DNA from: Tritrichomonas foetus
Taxonomy: Eukaryota; Parabasalia; Tritrichomonadida; Tritrichomonadidae
Assembly: GCA_001839685.1 (NCBI GenBank)
Contig: MLAK01000239.1
Span: forward strand, 63,233-127,232
DNA: 64,000 nt
Direction: 5' to 3'
Positions 38,104 to 48,494 of the stretch are shown here, piece after piece. The number at the start of each line of letters is the position of its first letter. Within the stretch, counting starts at the first letter, position 1. Below the pieces are notes generated by a model. The model saw only the letters and a program-made list of their open reading frames with translations, was not told where the DNA came from and ran no database searches. The translations under genes were made by a program, and so were the position numbers.

Positions 38104-40431
38104 TTATTCGAGAGCGGCTCTCAAAACTTCATCATTGACTTCCCATTCTTGGCATGGACATTTGACAACAACGCCAATGTGTGAAATCTTTCCTTTTGCA
38201 TGTTTGGTCACAATTGCTTCTTCAACACCGAATTCACATGCAACATTTGTGTTAAAGAGTGTCATGGCCTTCTTATATGCAGCTGTTGCCTCATTAATGT
38301 CAACAACATTATATGAGCAAGCTGTCTTAAGTCCAGGAACAGCTACATAAGGATTACCCATGTCTGGGAATCTGTCACCAAATTTATTCCTTCCGACAAG
38401 AGGGACAATTCCGCACAAGTTTGCATGATCTTGAATAGACACGAACTTCTCATTAGCAAGGGTTTCATCTGCTGGAAGAACTGGACCAACAGCGGCAACT
38501 TTAATATTCTTTTGAGCAAATGCACGAATAAGTTCACGTGATGTTGTTGTAAGGAGAACCTTCTTACCATTCAATTCACCAGAATAAGTTGTATATTTAT
38601 CATTTACCTTTGTAACTGTAGCAAGTTGTGCCTTTAATGAATTAAATGATTTAGATGCATCATTTTGGAAGACAATTGCAAAGTTAACATCAGGTAATTT
38701 ATTTGCAATTTCGTTTACTTTTTCTGGATCTTCTTGTTCATTTTGTGCAACTGGAACAGCATCATTATAAAAGATAGCTTTAGCATTTGTTGCTGTAAAT
38801 GCTGGTGTTGTTGCTGTCTTCTTTGGAATCGAACCAACAACGCTTAAAACAGCTTCACTGACTGCTTTTGAAGCTGCTCTGCATGAAGCAAGAAGGGCAT
38901 CCAATGTGTCTGCATTTGTTAAAATTCCATTATAAGCACCATCTGCAATACAAACTGGTCTTAATCCAACAGCATTTGCAATAAGTGGGCCTTTGACTGT
39001 TCCAAGTGTTACATGTGTTGCACCAGCACGTTGGATTCCAGTTGCTTCAGCACAAGATGGGAATTCAGGTCCATGATAAGAAGCCAAGACACAGTGTGGA
39101 AGAGATGGAAGACCATTTAAGTCCAATGGCTTACTACAAAGTTGTGGCACCTTGACAGGACGTTCGAATAATGGACAAACATCTTCAACAAGTGAAACTT
39201 TGTGTTCACCAAATGAACCAGAAGAAAATGTTTGGATATATGTTGATGCTTTAAGTGAATGAGCGAGTTTGCAAATGTAATAAAGAGCATGTTCTTCTGG
39301 TCCGTTTAAGTTTAAGAAGCCTTTGAAGACAAAAACTTGGTGACCATTTAATTCGCCAATTTGGAGTTCAACTGAAGTATGTTGTAAAGCTGGGAAATGT
39401 GGTAAATCTTTACACGGTACTGTTGTCTTAGGTGTAAATCCTTCTAAGGTATGGCAAGCTCCAAGAACAATAACCGCATCAATTTCAGAAGGACTAAATT
39501 GTGAAGTGACAGAACTTAACTCTTGATCAGAAATGAAGCATTTTGGTAAAACACGAGCAATGATATGATCATCTCCTTCAATTACTGGAATTGGAAAGTC
39601 CTTAAGAGGTGTTCTTTTGATAACTTCCGAGATTAACGCTCTCATATTTGGTTCGCCATTTTTAGCTGCAATTTGAACTTCTTCGTGCGACAGAGGAGTT
39701 TCACACACGCCCGCAGCTTTGTTTGTGCAGAATGACATGGCGAAAACAGGAACGTTCAAATCCTTCATTGCCACGATTTCAGGGACGGTTGACATTCCAA
39801 AGTTTGTCGCGCCGAATTTGAATTCTCCTTCAACTTCAGCATGCGACTCATAAGTTGGACCAAAGTTATAACAGTAAACACAACCCTTCGTTTGCAGTTT
39901 CATTTCAACTGCAACTTCACGTGCCACTTTTGTTGCTGCTTCATCGTACATGTTGGTTTGAATGATGTGATGGAATGGCTTGAACGAGAGCGGCTCTTCT
40001 GTGTATCCGCGATGCGTGAAATTCGTGTGGTCGGTCATCGGACATAAATCGCCAACATTCAAGTCCGGGTCGCGAGTGCCTGCTGCGTTTGTAAGGATAC
40101 AAAGCTTGCATCCACAGAGCGCCAAAAGCCTGATTGAAAATTGAACTTCGTGCGGATATAATCCTTCATATTGATGAGAGCGGCCAGAAAGGCATAATAC
40201 TTTACGGTCGCCAACTTTTCCGAAAATAAGGCATCCTGAGTGTCCAGGAACGGTCGTATCGAGCATTCGCGGTATTTCTTTGTATGGGATTTTGATTGGA
40301 TCTATCAAAACATCGCCGTAGCTGCCAAGTCCGCTTCCGAGAATGATACCAACATCTGGTCTGTCGCCAATGCGTGATTTGACGTAGTTGCATGCTTCGT
40401 TGAGCCTATCAACATATACTTTAGCTTGCAT
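38104..40431 (-). CDS. Purine nucleoside phosphorylase fused to two degenerate PNP copies
   Basis: 775 residues. Residues 1-275 are a trimeric-type PNP: ILGSGLGSYG, TVPGHSGCL, GRSHQYEGL, TNAAGTRD, GPTYESHAEVE, STVPE and the purine-contacting Asn in SFCTNKAAG. It should phosphorolyse purine nucleosides for salvage, on which trichomonads rely. Residues about 280-550 repeat the fold without the active motifs (SYHGPEFPSCAEATGIQRAGATHVTLGTVKG lines up with the GPTYESHAE...STVPE region). Residues about 555-775 hold a third, partial copy that has the NKFGDRFPDM loop of PNP, which copy 1 lacks. Whether the copies form a pseudo-trimer in one chain is inference. GAAAAAGTG lies 25 bp upstream. Confidence 0.85.
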   Translation of the reverse strand: MQAKVYVDRLNEACNYVKSRIGDRPDVGIILGSGLGSYGDVLIDPIKIPYKEIPRMLDTTVPGHSGCLIFGKVGDRKVLCLSGRSHQYEGLYPHEVQFSIRLLALCGCKLCILTNAAGTRDPDLNVGDLCPMTDHTNFTHRGYTEEPLSFKPFHHIIQTNMYDEAATKVAREVAVEMKLQTKGCVYCYNFGPTYESHAEVEGEFKFGATNFGMSTVPEIVAMKDLNVPVFAMSFCTNKAAGVCETPLSHEEVQIAAKNGEPNMRALISEVIKRTPLKDFPIPVIEGDDHIIARVLPKCFISDQELSSVTSQFSPSEIDAVIVLGACHTLEGFTPKTTVPCKDLPHFPALQHTSVELQIGELNGHQVFVFKGFLNLNGPEEHALYYICKLAHSLKASTYIQTFSSGSFGEHKVSLVEDVCPLFERPVKVPQLCSKPLDLNGLPSLPHCVLASYHGPEFPSCAEATGIQRAGATHVTLGTVKGPLIANAVGLRPVCIADGAYNGILTNADTLDALLASCRAASKAVSEAVLSVVGSIPKKTATTPAFTATNAKAIFYNDAVPVAQNEQEDPEKVNEIANKLPDVNFAIVFQNDASKSFNSLKAQLATVTKVNDKYTTYSGELNGKKVLLTTTSRELIRAFAQKNIKVAAVGPVLPADETLANEKFVSIQDHANLCGIVPLVGRNKFGDRFPDMGNPYVAVPGLKTACSYNVVDINEATAAYKKAMTLFNTNVACEFGVEEAIVTKHAKGKISHIGVVVKCPCQEWEVNDEVLRAALE

Positions 40432-40455
40432 TTTAGAAAACTAAAACAATCACTT

Positions 40456-40464
40456 GAAAAAGTG
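40456..40464 (+). promoter_or_regulatory. GAAAAAGTG motif upstream of the PNP gene
   Basis: Exact motif, opposite orientation, 25 bp before the ATG, as in the E2 gene. Confidence 0.4.
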
Positions 40465-40552
40465 AATAAATTATAGAAAAAAATGAATCTGAATTTTTTC
40501 TTCATATCACATAACTCTTAAAATTTGAATAATTTTGTGAGATAGAGATTTT

Positions 40553-40623
40553 ATAAACTATTTAAATATTTTGTATAAACTTATACAAATATTTCACGAT
40601 GATGCATTTTTTAAATAGTTTAT
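40553..40623. repeat. Foldback sequence with nested inverted repeats
   Basis: Outer arms ATAAACTATTTAAA (40553-40566) and TTTAAATAGTTTAT (40610-40623) are perfect complements, with an inner TTTGTATAA/TTATACAAA pair. Too short for a gene; may be a small foldback element. Confidence 0.5.
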
Positions 40624-41477
40624 GAAAATATTCAATAATTATTTCAGATTAGATTACTTCTTTACCAACGTAGTATCAATAAATATGGAAAATTAATGAA
40701 TAACATGAAATAATATTGTTTAATAAAGAGATTTAAAAATTATGATCCGAGTTATTTATTATAGAAATAAAGATATTTACATTTTCAAAATGATTTCACC
40801 AAGTAATTAGTTGAATAAAATTATATGAAAAAGTTTCTAAACATCAAAATTAATTCAAAATTGTATTCATCGTAAAGAATTTTTTGATAATATTAACGAT
40901 GAATTTTGTGAATATTGTTATTTTTCTTATGATTATCGCCAATCAGTTATTTTTTGTCGTTGATAACATTATCCATCTCACGTAAATGAATATACACAAC
41001 TGGTTACATCTTGAATCAGTTGTACTGACTGAACATATTTTGTCTTTTTTCGCATATTGACGTTGGGTACAGATAGTTGTGAATTTGTGATTACCAATTG
41101 GATTCATTCACTAATACTCTTTTATCATATTTTTTTTAAGATATTTCATTTATTTTTTTTTTTATTTAATTTCTGATGTATTTTTTTTAATGTTTTTTTT
41201 CCTCTTTTCTCTTATACAACAAATTATTTTTTGACATATTTTTCACTTTTATTATGAGAGAACATTTTGGGTAATGAATCATTTTGATCAATATCTATAT
41301 AAACTCAATTTTTTTATAACGGCATAATATTCACAGAACCGAAGGAAGGCTATTAAGAATTAAAATCCAGATTCAATTAAATACGTAAGAAAGAACCCAT
41401 AAGTAGAATATATCTTGTATTTTATAAAATTTAAATTCAAATATATTTAAATGAGTTATAAAAACGAAAAGGGAAAT
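40624..41477. other. intergenic
   Basis: AT-rich with several poly-T tracts around 41130-41210. No gene recognised. Confidence 0.4.
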
Positions 41478-44357
41478 TCAGTTCATGGTATATATAAGTG
41501 TTCTAACAATACTAACCTCTTCACTATTCAATGAATTCTTCCATCCCAACACCTGGTAAAGGAGCATTCTATAGTGTTCAGGATTTTGGTTGTAGTTTAT
41601 TAGAACATTTTGTATTTGAGAAAGAAGTTTGTGCAAAAATTCACATTTTGCGGCAACTTCTTGTATAATAGTTTGTAATATGTGGGTGGATTCTGGTGCT
41701 TCCATTAATTTCAGACATACCCTTAAGGCTTCTTCATAGTTATAAGATTCATAGACAACAAACCAAGAAAGAATGATGGTTCGCATAATTACAAAAACAA
41801 AATTGGATGGTTTTATCGAACAATTGTTAATCAAATTATCAACAAGCAAAAACGATTCTTCTTGTGCAGTTTCACAATTCGTCGACAACGCAACAACAAG
41901 GAAATTAAGATTCATATAATTCCACACAACTTCACTTCCACTTCCATTCATATCAGCACACATACATTCATTACATATACCAGTATTCAAGTTGTTCATA
42001 TTCAAATTCATATTACTGTTGAAATTTAAGGTGTAATTGAAGTTTGTGTTTAGAGATGATATGGTATTGTTAGATGATGTTGGAATGAAGTTGGCTGCGG
42101 CTGTTATTGGGAGGCTTTGGACTAATCCAGCATTTTGCTGGCAGAAATTTGAATTACAACGGCTGTTTATTGAACAAAATCCAAAGTTTGAAGTTGTTTT
42201 ACTTTGTGTGAGGCTTCTTAAAAACCTTGTGGCTTCAAAAAGAACATTATCATCATTAATTTGAAGCATCGTTTCCAAAGACAAGACAGATGGAAGAACA
42301 GGAAATGGTTTAAGTAGTTTCCTTTCAGATAATTCAGAAATTAAACGAAAGTGTTCAGAAAAAACAGCAAAATTTGACATAATTTCTTGTAAGTAGCTAA
42401 TTATTGTGTCAGCGTAAGTATGTGGAATGTAATTTGAATGAAAAAGTTGAGTCAATAAGATTGCTATTGTTCTTTGTGCGTCAATAGAAGGAATTTGCCA
42501 ATTTACTAAATTTTGAATGAATTGGATTGAAAATCCAATTCCTATTTCTTCAAAATTCTTGACTCCTAAAAACATTGTCGCATCATTAAATGTTCGAAGC
42601 ATATCAAAATACTTCGGATTACTTTCAGCAGCACATTTCAAAATTAATTGAGTCAGTTTGAAAAAAGAATTTTGAACAAATGCATATGATCGTCTTCGAT
42701 CATCTTCTTGTTGAAATTTTGAAAGAGTTAAAATGAAAAGTGCTGATGATCGAAAACAGTAGTTTTCATACCCTTTATCGAAATCATCCAATGAAGAGCT
42801 AATTTTTTGGACAAGTTCAGGGGGAATCAATCGAATTCTATTTGGGTCTTCTAAGATAAAAGAAGTTAAAATAGTTGTTAGATTTTTGAACAGTTTCTGA
42901 CCAGTTTCACATTGAAAGAGCTGTAAAAACTGATCGAAAAAAGGCACTAAATATGAAAGATGACTTAAAATAAAGCCCAATGCAGATTCACACAAATCAT
43001 GTGATCCAAGTGAGTTGAAAAGTATCGGACAAATTTGATTAACGACTTCTTCAGGAAGTTTTACTAATTTATTAAATGCAGAACAGACAAAAAAGAAACC
43101 ATTAGTTGGATTTAAATGATGTTCAAATAATGAAGCAATTATAATATCTGGATACATATCATAAAAAGTTCGAATTGATGAAAGTAAAATAATATTTTTG
43201 CATAAATGTGAATCAGCAATAGAAATGATAATATTAAAGAGATAATGAATAAAATTTTTCAAAACCTGTTTTTCCTGAATCTTATAAGCAGATTCTATAA
43301 ATTCGGCCATGTGGGTGATCATATCAACAATTATAGAAACACAAGATATTTCCATAAATGCTTTCACAGCTTCTGAAAATGCTGATAAATAAAATGTTAA
43401 AAGATCATCATTTTGATGAACTGTTAAAATATAACGAAAAATTGGATTTTGTACCATCTCTGTCCATAGTTCAAACATATCATCATAATTTTGGTCTTTT
43501 ATCATACAATTAGCTAACATGCAACACCAATGAACAATATGAGAAAAAAAATTAATAATCATTTGAATTTCTTCTGCACTCACACGATATTCGCATTCTG
43601 GATCATCAAGAAGATCTTGAAAAAGACATGAATCTCTTTTAAGAATGTAAATCAGTACATCCTTCATTGATGAATGTAATTCAGCATACTGAAAAGTTTC
43701 TGGTATGTAGGTGAAAGGTCGCTCTAATTGAGAAAAGTTCATTTCACCATTTTGGTCATGCATGCAAACCCAACTAAATAACTGAGCCCATTCAATAGAG
43801 GGTATGAATGGCGCACTTTTCAAGAAGTTATAAGCGTAATTCAATAGAAGATTAGTATAATCATTTAAATACGACAATGTAAAGAACCCTGATATGATTG
43901 GATGATCAAGTCTTGTTACCATTGAGTATAGATATAAGTAAACAATATTTAAATTTATTCCTTCTGGAAATTTGATTGGTTGATTCATTATTAAAGAGAT
44001 ATCAGCCAAAATTTTTATATATTTTTGATAGTAAAGTTCATTAAATTCATGCTGGTTGCTAATAATATGATTTCGAAGAAAAGTGATCACTTCACCAATT
44101 TTGTCATAAACTGGATCACAAGGCTGGTGTATTCTAAACTCCAAAATAATCGCGGCTAGTAGGTAGTAGTGCTTGTTTGTTTGCGTACTGTTCATGACGA
44201 TTAATGCGGTGCGCTCTGACGAAGGCCGCGTGGCCCAAAATAATAATAGTTGGGAGGCTTGTTGTGCTTCTTCAAAAGACGACGGGCAGCAAGTTAGAAG
44301 CGGCCTGAGCGTTTCTTCGAACTCTTGAAGCGAAGGGGCTTCGCCAGAAGTGTTCAT
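41478..44357 (-). CDS. Karyopherin-like (importin/exportin) alpha-solenoid protein
   Basis: 959 residues, almost wholly helical with HEAT/ARM-like spacing. The N-terminus (SSFEEAQQASQLLLFWATRPSSERTALIVM... followed by a YYLLAAIILEFRI helix) has the layout of the importin-beta N-terminal region, where a short repeat ends in W and is followed by a second helix pair; the Xpo1-like region would follow. An Asn-rich, Cys-containing loop (CECMCAD, about 800) interrupts the solenoid. A transport receptor of the transportin-3/importin-13 type is the best guess. Start ATG at 44357 gives a soluble N-terminus; N-terminal codons are GC-richer than the rest. Confidence 0.55.
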   Translation of the reverse strand: MNTSGEAPSLQEFEETLRPLLTCCPSSFEEAQQASQLLLFWATRPSSERTALIVMNSTQTNKHYYLLAAIILEFRIHQPCDPVYDKIGEVITFLRNHIISNQHEFNELYYQKYIKILADISLIMNQPIKFPEGINLNIVYLYLYSMVTRLDHPIISGFFTLSYLNDYTNLLLNYAYNFLKSAPFIPSIEWAQLFSWVCMHDQNGEMNFSQLERPFTYIPETFQYAELHSSMKDVLIYILKRDSCLFQDLLDDPECEYRVSAEEIQMIINFFSHIVHWCCMLANCMIKDQNYDDMFELWTEMVQNPIFRYILTVHQNDDLLTFYLSAFSEAVKAFMEISCVSIIVDMITHMAEFIESAYKIQEKQVLKNFIHYLFNIIISIADSHLCKNIILLSSIRTFYDMYPDIIIASLFEHHLNPTNGFFFVCSAFNKLVKLPEEVVNQICPILFNSLGSHDLCESALGFILSHLSYLVPFFDQFLQLFQCETGQKLFKNLTTILTSFILEDPNRIRLIPPELVQKISSSLDDFDKGYENYCFRSSALFILTLSKFQQEDDRRRSYAFVQNSFFKLTQLILKCAAESNPKYFDMLRTFNDATMFLGVKNFEEIGIGFSIQFIQNLVNWQIPSIDAQRTIAILLTQLFHSNYIPHTYADTIISYLQEIMSNFAVFSEHFRLISELSERKLLKPFPVLPSVLSLETMLQINDDNVLFEATRFLRSLTQSKTTSNFGFCSINSRCNSNFCQQNAGLVQSLPITAAANFIPTSSNNTISSLNTNFNYTLNFNSNMNLNMNNLNTGICNECMCADMNGSGSEVVWNYMNLNFLVVALSTNCETAQEESFLLVDNLINNCSIKPSNFVFVIMRTIILSWFVVYESYNYEEALRVCLKLMEAPESTHILQTIIQEVAAKCEFLHKLLSQIQNVLINYNQNPEHYRMLLYQVLGWKNSLNSEEVSIVRTLIYTMN

Positions 44358-45042
44358 ATGCTTCGAGAAAGCTCAGTGGGGAAAAATTGAATGCATGGGG
44401 TAAATTCATTCAAAATGATTCGTCTAAATTCATTCAATTTTAAAAAAATGGACTAAATTCACCCTAACTTTGTGATAAATGAGCATAGAAAAAGAAATAA
44501 CGTTTCAAAATCTTTCAATTCTTTCTTTTTTATATTACTTTGAATTTTCTACATGATTCGAGTGAATTATTATTGTGAAGAATTTTCTCAACTTTACATT
44601 CAAAATTAATAGAGATAAAATGACGTTTCTTGTCCACAACTTTTTGTGACATTAATCACAAAAAGTTAGTGCACCAAGAACCCATTTCTTCACAAAGGAG
44701 AAACTTTTTCTGTTTCATGATGTCTGAAAATACTGAAAAAGTTTTCCATTGAGAAGAAATGGTTATTAATGAAAATGTGCAGATATCCACTCCGATAATT
44801 ATCTGATATTTCATGTGATCTGTCAATTAAGATTGATTCATTTACTTCTCCTAAAAATGGCAAATTCTCTCAGCAACGTATGAACGAAGTCGATAAAATC
44901 GAACAAGGGTTTCGAACCCAGTCGACAATTACCAATGATTTAATGTCTCCACAATATTGAAAAAGTTTACGTTTTTTATTTTTTTTCAATAGCCAACTAA
45001 TCAAATTTGATTTACTTCACATTCTAATTGAAAAGAGAACTA
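44358..45042. other. intergenic, left flank of the transposon
   Basis: AT-rich. AAAAAGTT-type motifs near 44635-44750. A hairpin with a tRNA T-arm look at 44889-44926 does not complete a tRNA. No gene. Confidence 0.4.
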
Positions 45043-45377
45043 TAGTAGCGCCGGATTTGAGTGAAAACGTCGGTTTCGAAGTGAAAACATTCAGCTTTTT
45101 GATAATATATCTGGTTTGTAATTGAAAGAATTATGATCGTTGTAATAAATAAAACATGAATATCTAAAGATCAATTTAAANTTATTGTTTAATATTTATA
45201 TAAATAATTTAGTTTATTGTGAAGATTAAATTAACACAGTCTCGTAAATTTTTTTTTCTGGAATCGTAAATTAAATTCGCAATTTCGACTTTTTCAAAAT
45301 TAAACGAAAATGACTTAATGCATCTATTAACATCATATATGCATATATTTATTGAAAATTTGGATAAAAAACAGATT
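45043..45377 (+). repeat. Left terminal inverted repeat of the transposon
   Basis: Reverse complement of the right end. The base shown as N at 45181 corresponds to T in the other copy. Confidence 0.9.
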
Positions 45378-45412
45378 TGGAATCTTATAAGAAATTTTTA
45401 CTTTTCTCTAAA

Positions 45413-46729
45413 TTATTCAACTTCATGATGTGAAGTTTTTGCGATTAGTATATTTTTGAAAGACTCTGAAAATGAAAACCCAATAACTTGGCCATTGGAC
45501 ACATGAATTGGGAAGCCACTTGCTTCCCATGAAGTACGAATTAATTCGCTAGTCGTTACAGTTTCAAAAGATTTTTTAATTCTTAGCAACTTACGTGTAA
45601 ATTTAGATTCAATTTCGTTGTTTCCTGGGGTGACAGAATATTTCTTTTTTACTGCTCCAAAATATGAAACGTCCAACATTTGCGTAATGTGCGATGAGTG
45701 TGCAGGAAGAGGAATGAGATGAATATAACCTATTTCATTTAATGCTTGGATAACATTTGAGTGAAAATGTGACTTGAACCCATCTGCAATGATATAACAA
45801 GGTTTTTCTTGACCAATAACTGTACGAACTGATGCAATATATGGCTTGAGGATAGTGTTTACCCAGTATAGCATCGATTCAATGTTCATGTATCCTTTTG
45901 GTGTAGAATAATATGATCCCCATCTGAAAAAGAAAGTATCATTTATATCCTCGTCCATCGTCTTCCGTGTAGATAAACAAAGAGGTTTTAAGCATGTACA
46001 AGCTGCTGTTATACATGAAACGACAGAAATATGATGCTGATCGGTTTTTTCCCGCCAAAATGCTTTGATGTTGCAGTTTTTGTGAATGTAGACATATTTG
46101 CGCTTACCTTTTTCTGGACGTCTTCCGAATCCTGTCTCATCGAAATTTATGAGAAGCAGCGGATCAGGTGGATTTTTCATCATTTCATTAATCATTGTCA
46201 GATAGGTTTCAACTTCGTCAAGTGATATATTCGAACGAGAATCATCGATAGAATCTGCTTTTACGCGAACTATTAATTCTTCATGCCTTTTGCGAAAATC
46301 GCACAACCAATCGCGTGAAAAACTTTTATCTATACCAGTTCTTTTCTTGTATAGTTCACTTGCAATATCTCGAATATCCTTCCCGGAAAAACAATCATTT
46401 AAGCACTGCTGTTCTCGGATAAGTGTACAAATTTGAATTTCTTCATCTTCTGATAACAATTTCCTTTTAGGTAAAACAACAACCGTAGTTTCTAGAAAAG
46501 TATCAGATTTCAGTGCTTTGTAATATGCGCGGGTTGACAAACCTAGAAGAAACATTATTGTTCGAACTGGGATCTCTGGGATCACATTTTTCAAAAATAG
46601 AATTTGTGCATGTAACGAAGGGGCCGACCTGAAATCACTGCTAATCAGCATTTTATGTAGTTTCTCACCATCTAAGACTCCATATGCCTCCACACATTTG
46701 ATAATAGAAGGAACAGGAACGGGATTCAT
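45413..46729 (-). CDS. Pogo-type transposase (CENP-B/Tc5 HTH, DDE_1)
   Basis: 438 residues, cutting and joining element ends. A helix-turn-helix N-terminal region (about 1-85), then the CENP-B-type DNA-binding helix SRDWLCDFRKRHE (138-150), then the catalytic DDE_1 core: INFDETGFG (Asp 197), IIADGFKSH (Asp 316) and PAHSSHITQMLDVSYFGAVKKKY (Asp 353). The triad is DDD, with 36 residues between the last two, typical of pogo/Tigger. No stop or frameshift, so it is likely functional. The closeness of both TIRs suggests recent insertion. Confidence 0.92.
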   Translation of the reverse strand: MNPVPVPSIIKCVEAYGVLDGEKLHKMLISSDFRSAPSLHAQILFLKNVIPEIPVRTIMFLLGLSTRAYYKALKSDTFLETTVVVLPKRKLLSEDEEIQICTLIREQQCLNDCFSGKDIRDIASELYKKRTGIDKSFSRDWLCDFRKRHEELIVRVKADSIDDSRSNISLDEVETYLTMINEMMKNPPDPLLLINFDETGFGRRPEKGKRKYVYIHKNCNIKAFWREKTDQHHISVVSCITAACTCLKPLCLSTRKTMDEDINDTFFFRWGSYYSTPKGYMNIESMLYWVNTILKPYIASVRTVIGQEKPCYIIADGFKSHFHSNVIQALNEIGYIHLIPLPAHSSHITQMLDVSYFGAVKKKYSVTPGNNEIESKFTRKLLRIKKSFETVTTSELIRTSWEASGFPIHVSNGQVIGFSFSESFKNILIAKTSHHEVE

Positions 46730-46773
46730 TCACTATATAATGTTCTTAACGTACAGAATCCAGAAATTCCTCG

Positions 46774-47109
46774 AATCTGTTTTTTTATCCAAATTTTCAA
46801 TAAATATATGCATATATGATGTTAATAGATGCATTAAGTCATTTTCGTTTAATTTTGAAAAAGTCGAAATTGCGAATTTAATTTACGATTCCAGAAAAAA
46901 AAATTTACGAGACTGTGTTAATTTAATCTTCACAATAAACTAAATTATTTATATAAATATTAAACAATAAATTTAAATTGATCTTTAGATATTCATGTTT
47001 TATTTATTACAACGATCATAATTCTTTCAATTACAAACCAGATATATTATCAAAAAGCTGAATGTTTTCACTTCGAAACCGACGTTTTCACTCAAATCCG
47101 GCGCTACTA
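46774..47109 (-). repeat. Right terminal inverted repeat of the transposon
   Basis: Reverse complement of the left end. It contains a GAAAAAGTCG-type stretch, so an internal promoter could lie in the repeat. Confidence 0.9.
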
Positions 47110-47111
47110 TA

Positions 47112-47647
47112 TATCAAAGAATGTTGAAAAAATATGTGATTTTATATCTCAGAATTAATTCCATTTCTATCATATCTACTTGGTTGAATTATAATTCTAA
47201 ATCTTTCCCCAGCTTTCAGAGTTGATGAGAAAATCTTTCCCCAGTATTCACTAACTCAAGAAACCATAAAGTAACCCTTTTTTGAAAATGCTAACAATGT
47301 CAAAATAGTTATTGATTTATGCGAAATATAAAGGAGAATAATATATTATTCAGTAAAACCAGGTGAGAGTAAGAGATACCTATTATGAAAATGAAAAACA
47401 TGATTCACCGATATTGAATTGAATAAACCAAATAAAAAAAATCATGACGACTAGCTTCACAAAAAGTTTGGCACAAAAAACTCCATTTTCTTGAATAAGT
47501 TCATTTTTTTGCAATACATGTATCTTTTATTTTTAATATCTAATTACTTTCTAGAATGGAATGATATATTTTTCTAACCAGAACTGACATGCTACTCCAA
47601 AAGGACATTGCTATGATAAATGATCCGATTTTCAAAACTTTGAAAAC
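47112..47647. other. intergenic, right flank of the transposon
   Basis: AT-rich; an imperfect repeated CTTTCCCCAG appears twice (47210, 47236). No gene recognised. Confidence 0.4.
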
Positions 47648-48340
47648 ACTGATTTTATAATTATTCATAAACAAATTATAAATCAACCTAGGGTATACGT
47701 TCTCACTTATCAATATAAAGATAAAGAAGATAATGATTCTGACCATCCATATGCGAATGCCATAATTATTTTTGATACCAATAATCAAGGAGTTTCATTA
47801 ATTACCATTACATATCTTAATTTAACCGAATCACATATATTGATTCCTGTTCTCTTTGTTAATCATTTCAATATACCAATTTGCCTCCAAATTTTTGAGA
47901 ATTTTTAATGGTGAGTGTTTAAATTACTATCAAATTGTTCCAAATATTACCTCTTTCCAATATGATCGGGAAATATACACATTTTTAAAAATACAAACCA
48001 AGAAACTCCAAGAATTAATGTGATTTATGTAGAATTCGAACATGCACATCTCTCAATGATTGCAACTGTCCATATTATCAGTATTCACAAGAATTTATGC
48101 ATAATAGATTTGTTACAGAATATTACAGAATTTGGCATCTTTATTTAAAAGAGTTTCCGAATGCTGTGGCTATTTTGTTCACACATTTCCATAAAATTTT
48201 GTGTACATTAGGAAAATAGTATACAGTTATTTCTGGGATTGAAACACACGCTATTGGTGAAAATGCTGAGCATTCTAAATACTTTATACAACCGAAATAT
48301 TCTGCTAGTACGATATCCAAATGAATCACATTCAACAAAT
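47648..48340 (+). pseudogene. Gene relic of unknown family
   Basis: Two long coding-like stretches lie on the same strand in different frames. The first (47648-47908) runs 86 codons, RVYVLTYQYKDKEDND through NAIIIFDTNNQ and ILIPVLFVNHFN, somewhat like a protease-associated domain core, and ends at TAA. The second (about 48043-48327) reads CNCPYYQY, FMHNRFVTEYYRIWHLYLKEFPN and, after an in-frame TAG at 48217-48219, a further 30+ codons containing ISGIETHAIGENAEHSKYF. No start codon fits. Frameshift plus stop indicate a decayed gene; its function is not recognised. Confidence 0.55.
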
Positions 48341-48494
48341 AATCAGAATTTTCGTCGATTTCTTTAATGGTAATTTATTTAAATAACCTTCTTGTCTGGT
48401 TTTAAGGGCATTTCACATGAAAAGATTTATCAGTTAGTGTCCAATAAACCAGCAACTCTAAATAAACAAACGAACAATACAGTACTCGTACTCG

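Larger units (their letters stand above)
45041..47111 (-). mobile_element. Pogo/Tigger-like DNA transposon, complete
   Basis: Bounded by TA target duplications (45041-45042 and 47110-47111), element 45043-47109. Inverted terminal repeats of about 335 bp (45043-45377 and its complement ending 47109) are nearly identical; one A/T-run length difference at the inner end and one N (45181) are the only visible disagreements. Outer ends read TAGTAGCGCC. The single gene inside is intact. Repeat identity plus an open frame indicate recent activity. Confidence 0.9.

Noticed and set aside
41478..41520. ACTAAC resembling the trichomonad 3' splice motif (+ strand near 41505)
   Set aside because: Lies inside the minus-strand karyopherin frame, on the opposite strand, without the full ACTAACACACAG or a matching 5' site.
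44889..44926. tRNA-like T-arm (GGGTTCGAAACCC on the minus strand)
   Set aside because: The acceptor arm does not pair, the T stem has only three good pairs, and no D or anticodon arm fits; likely a simple hairpin.
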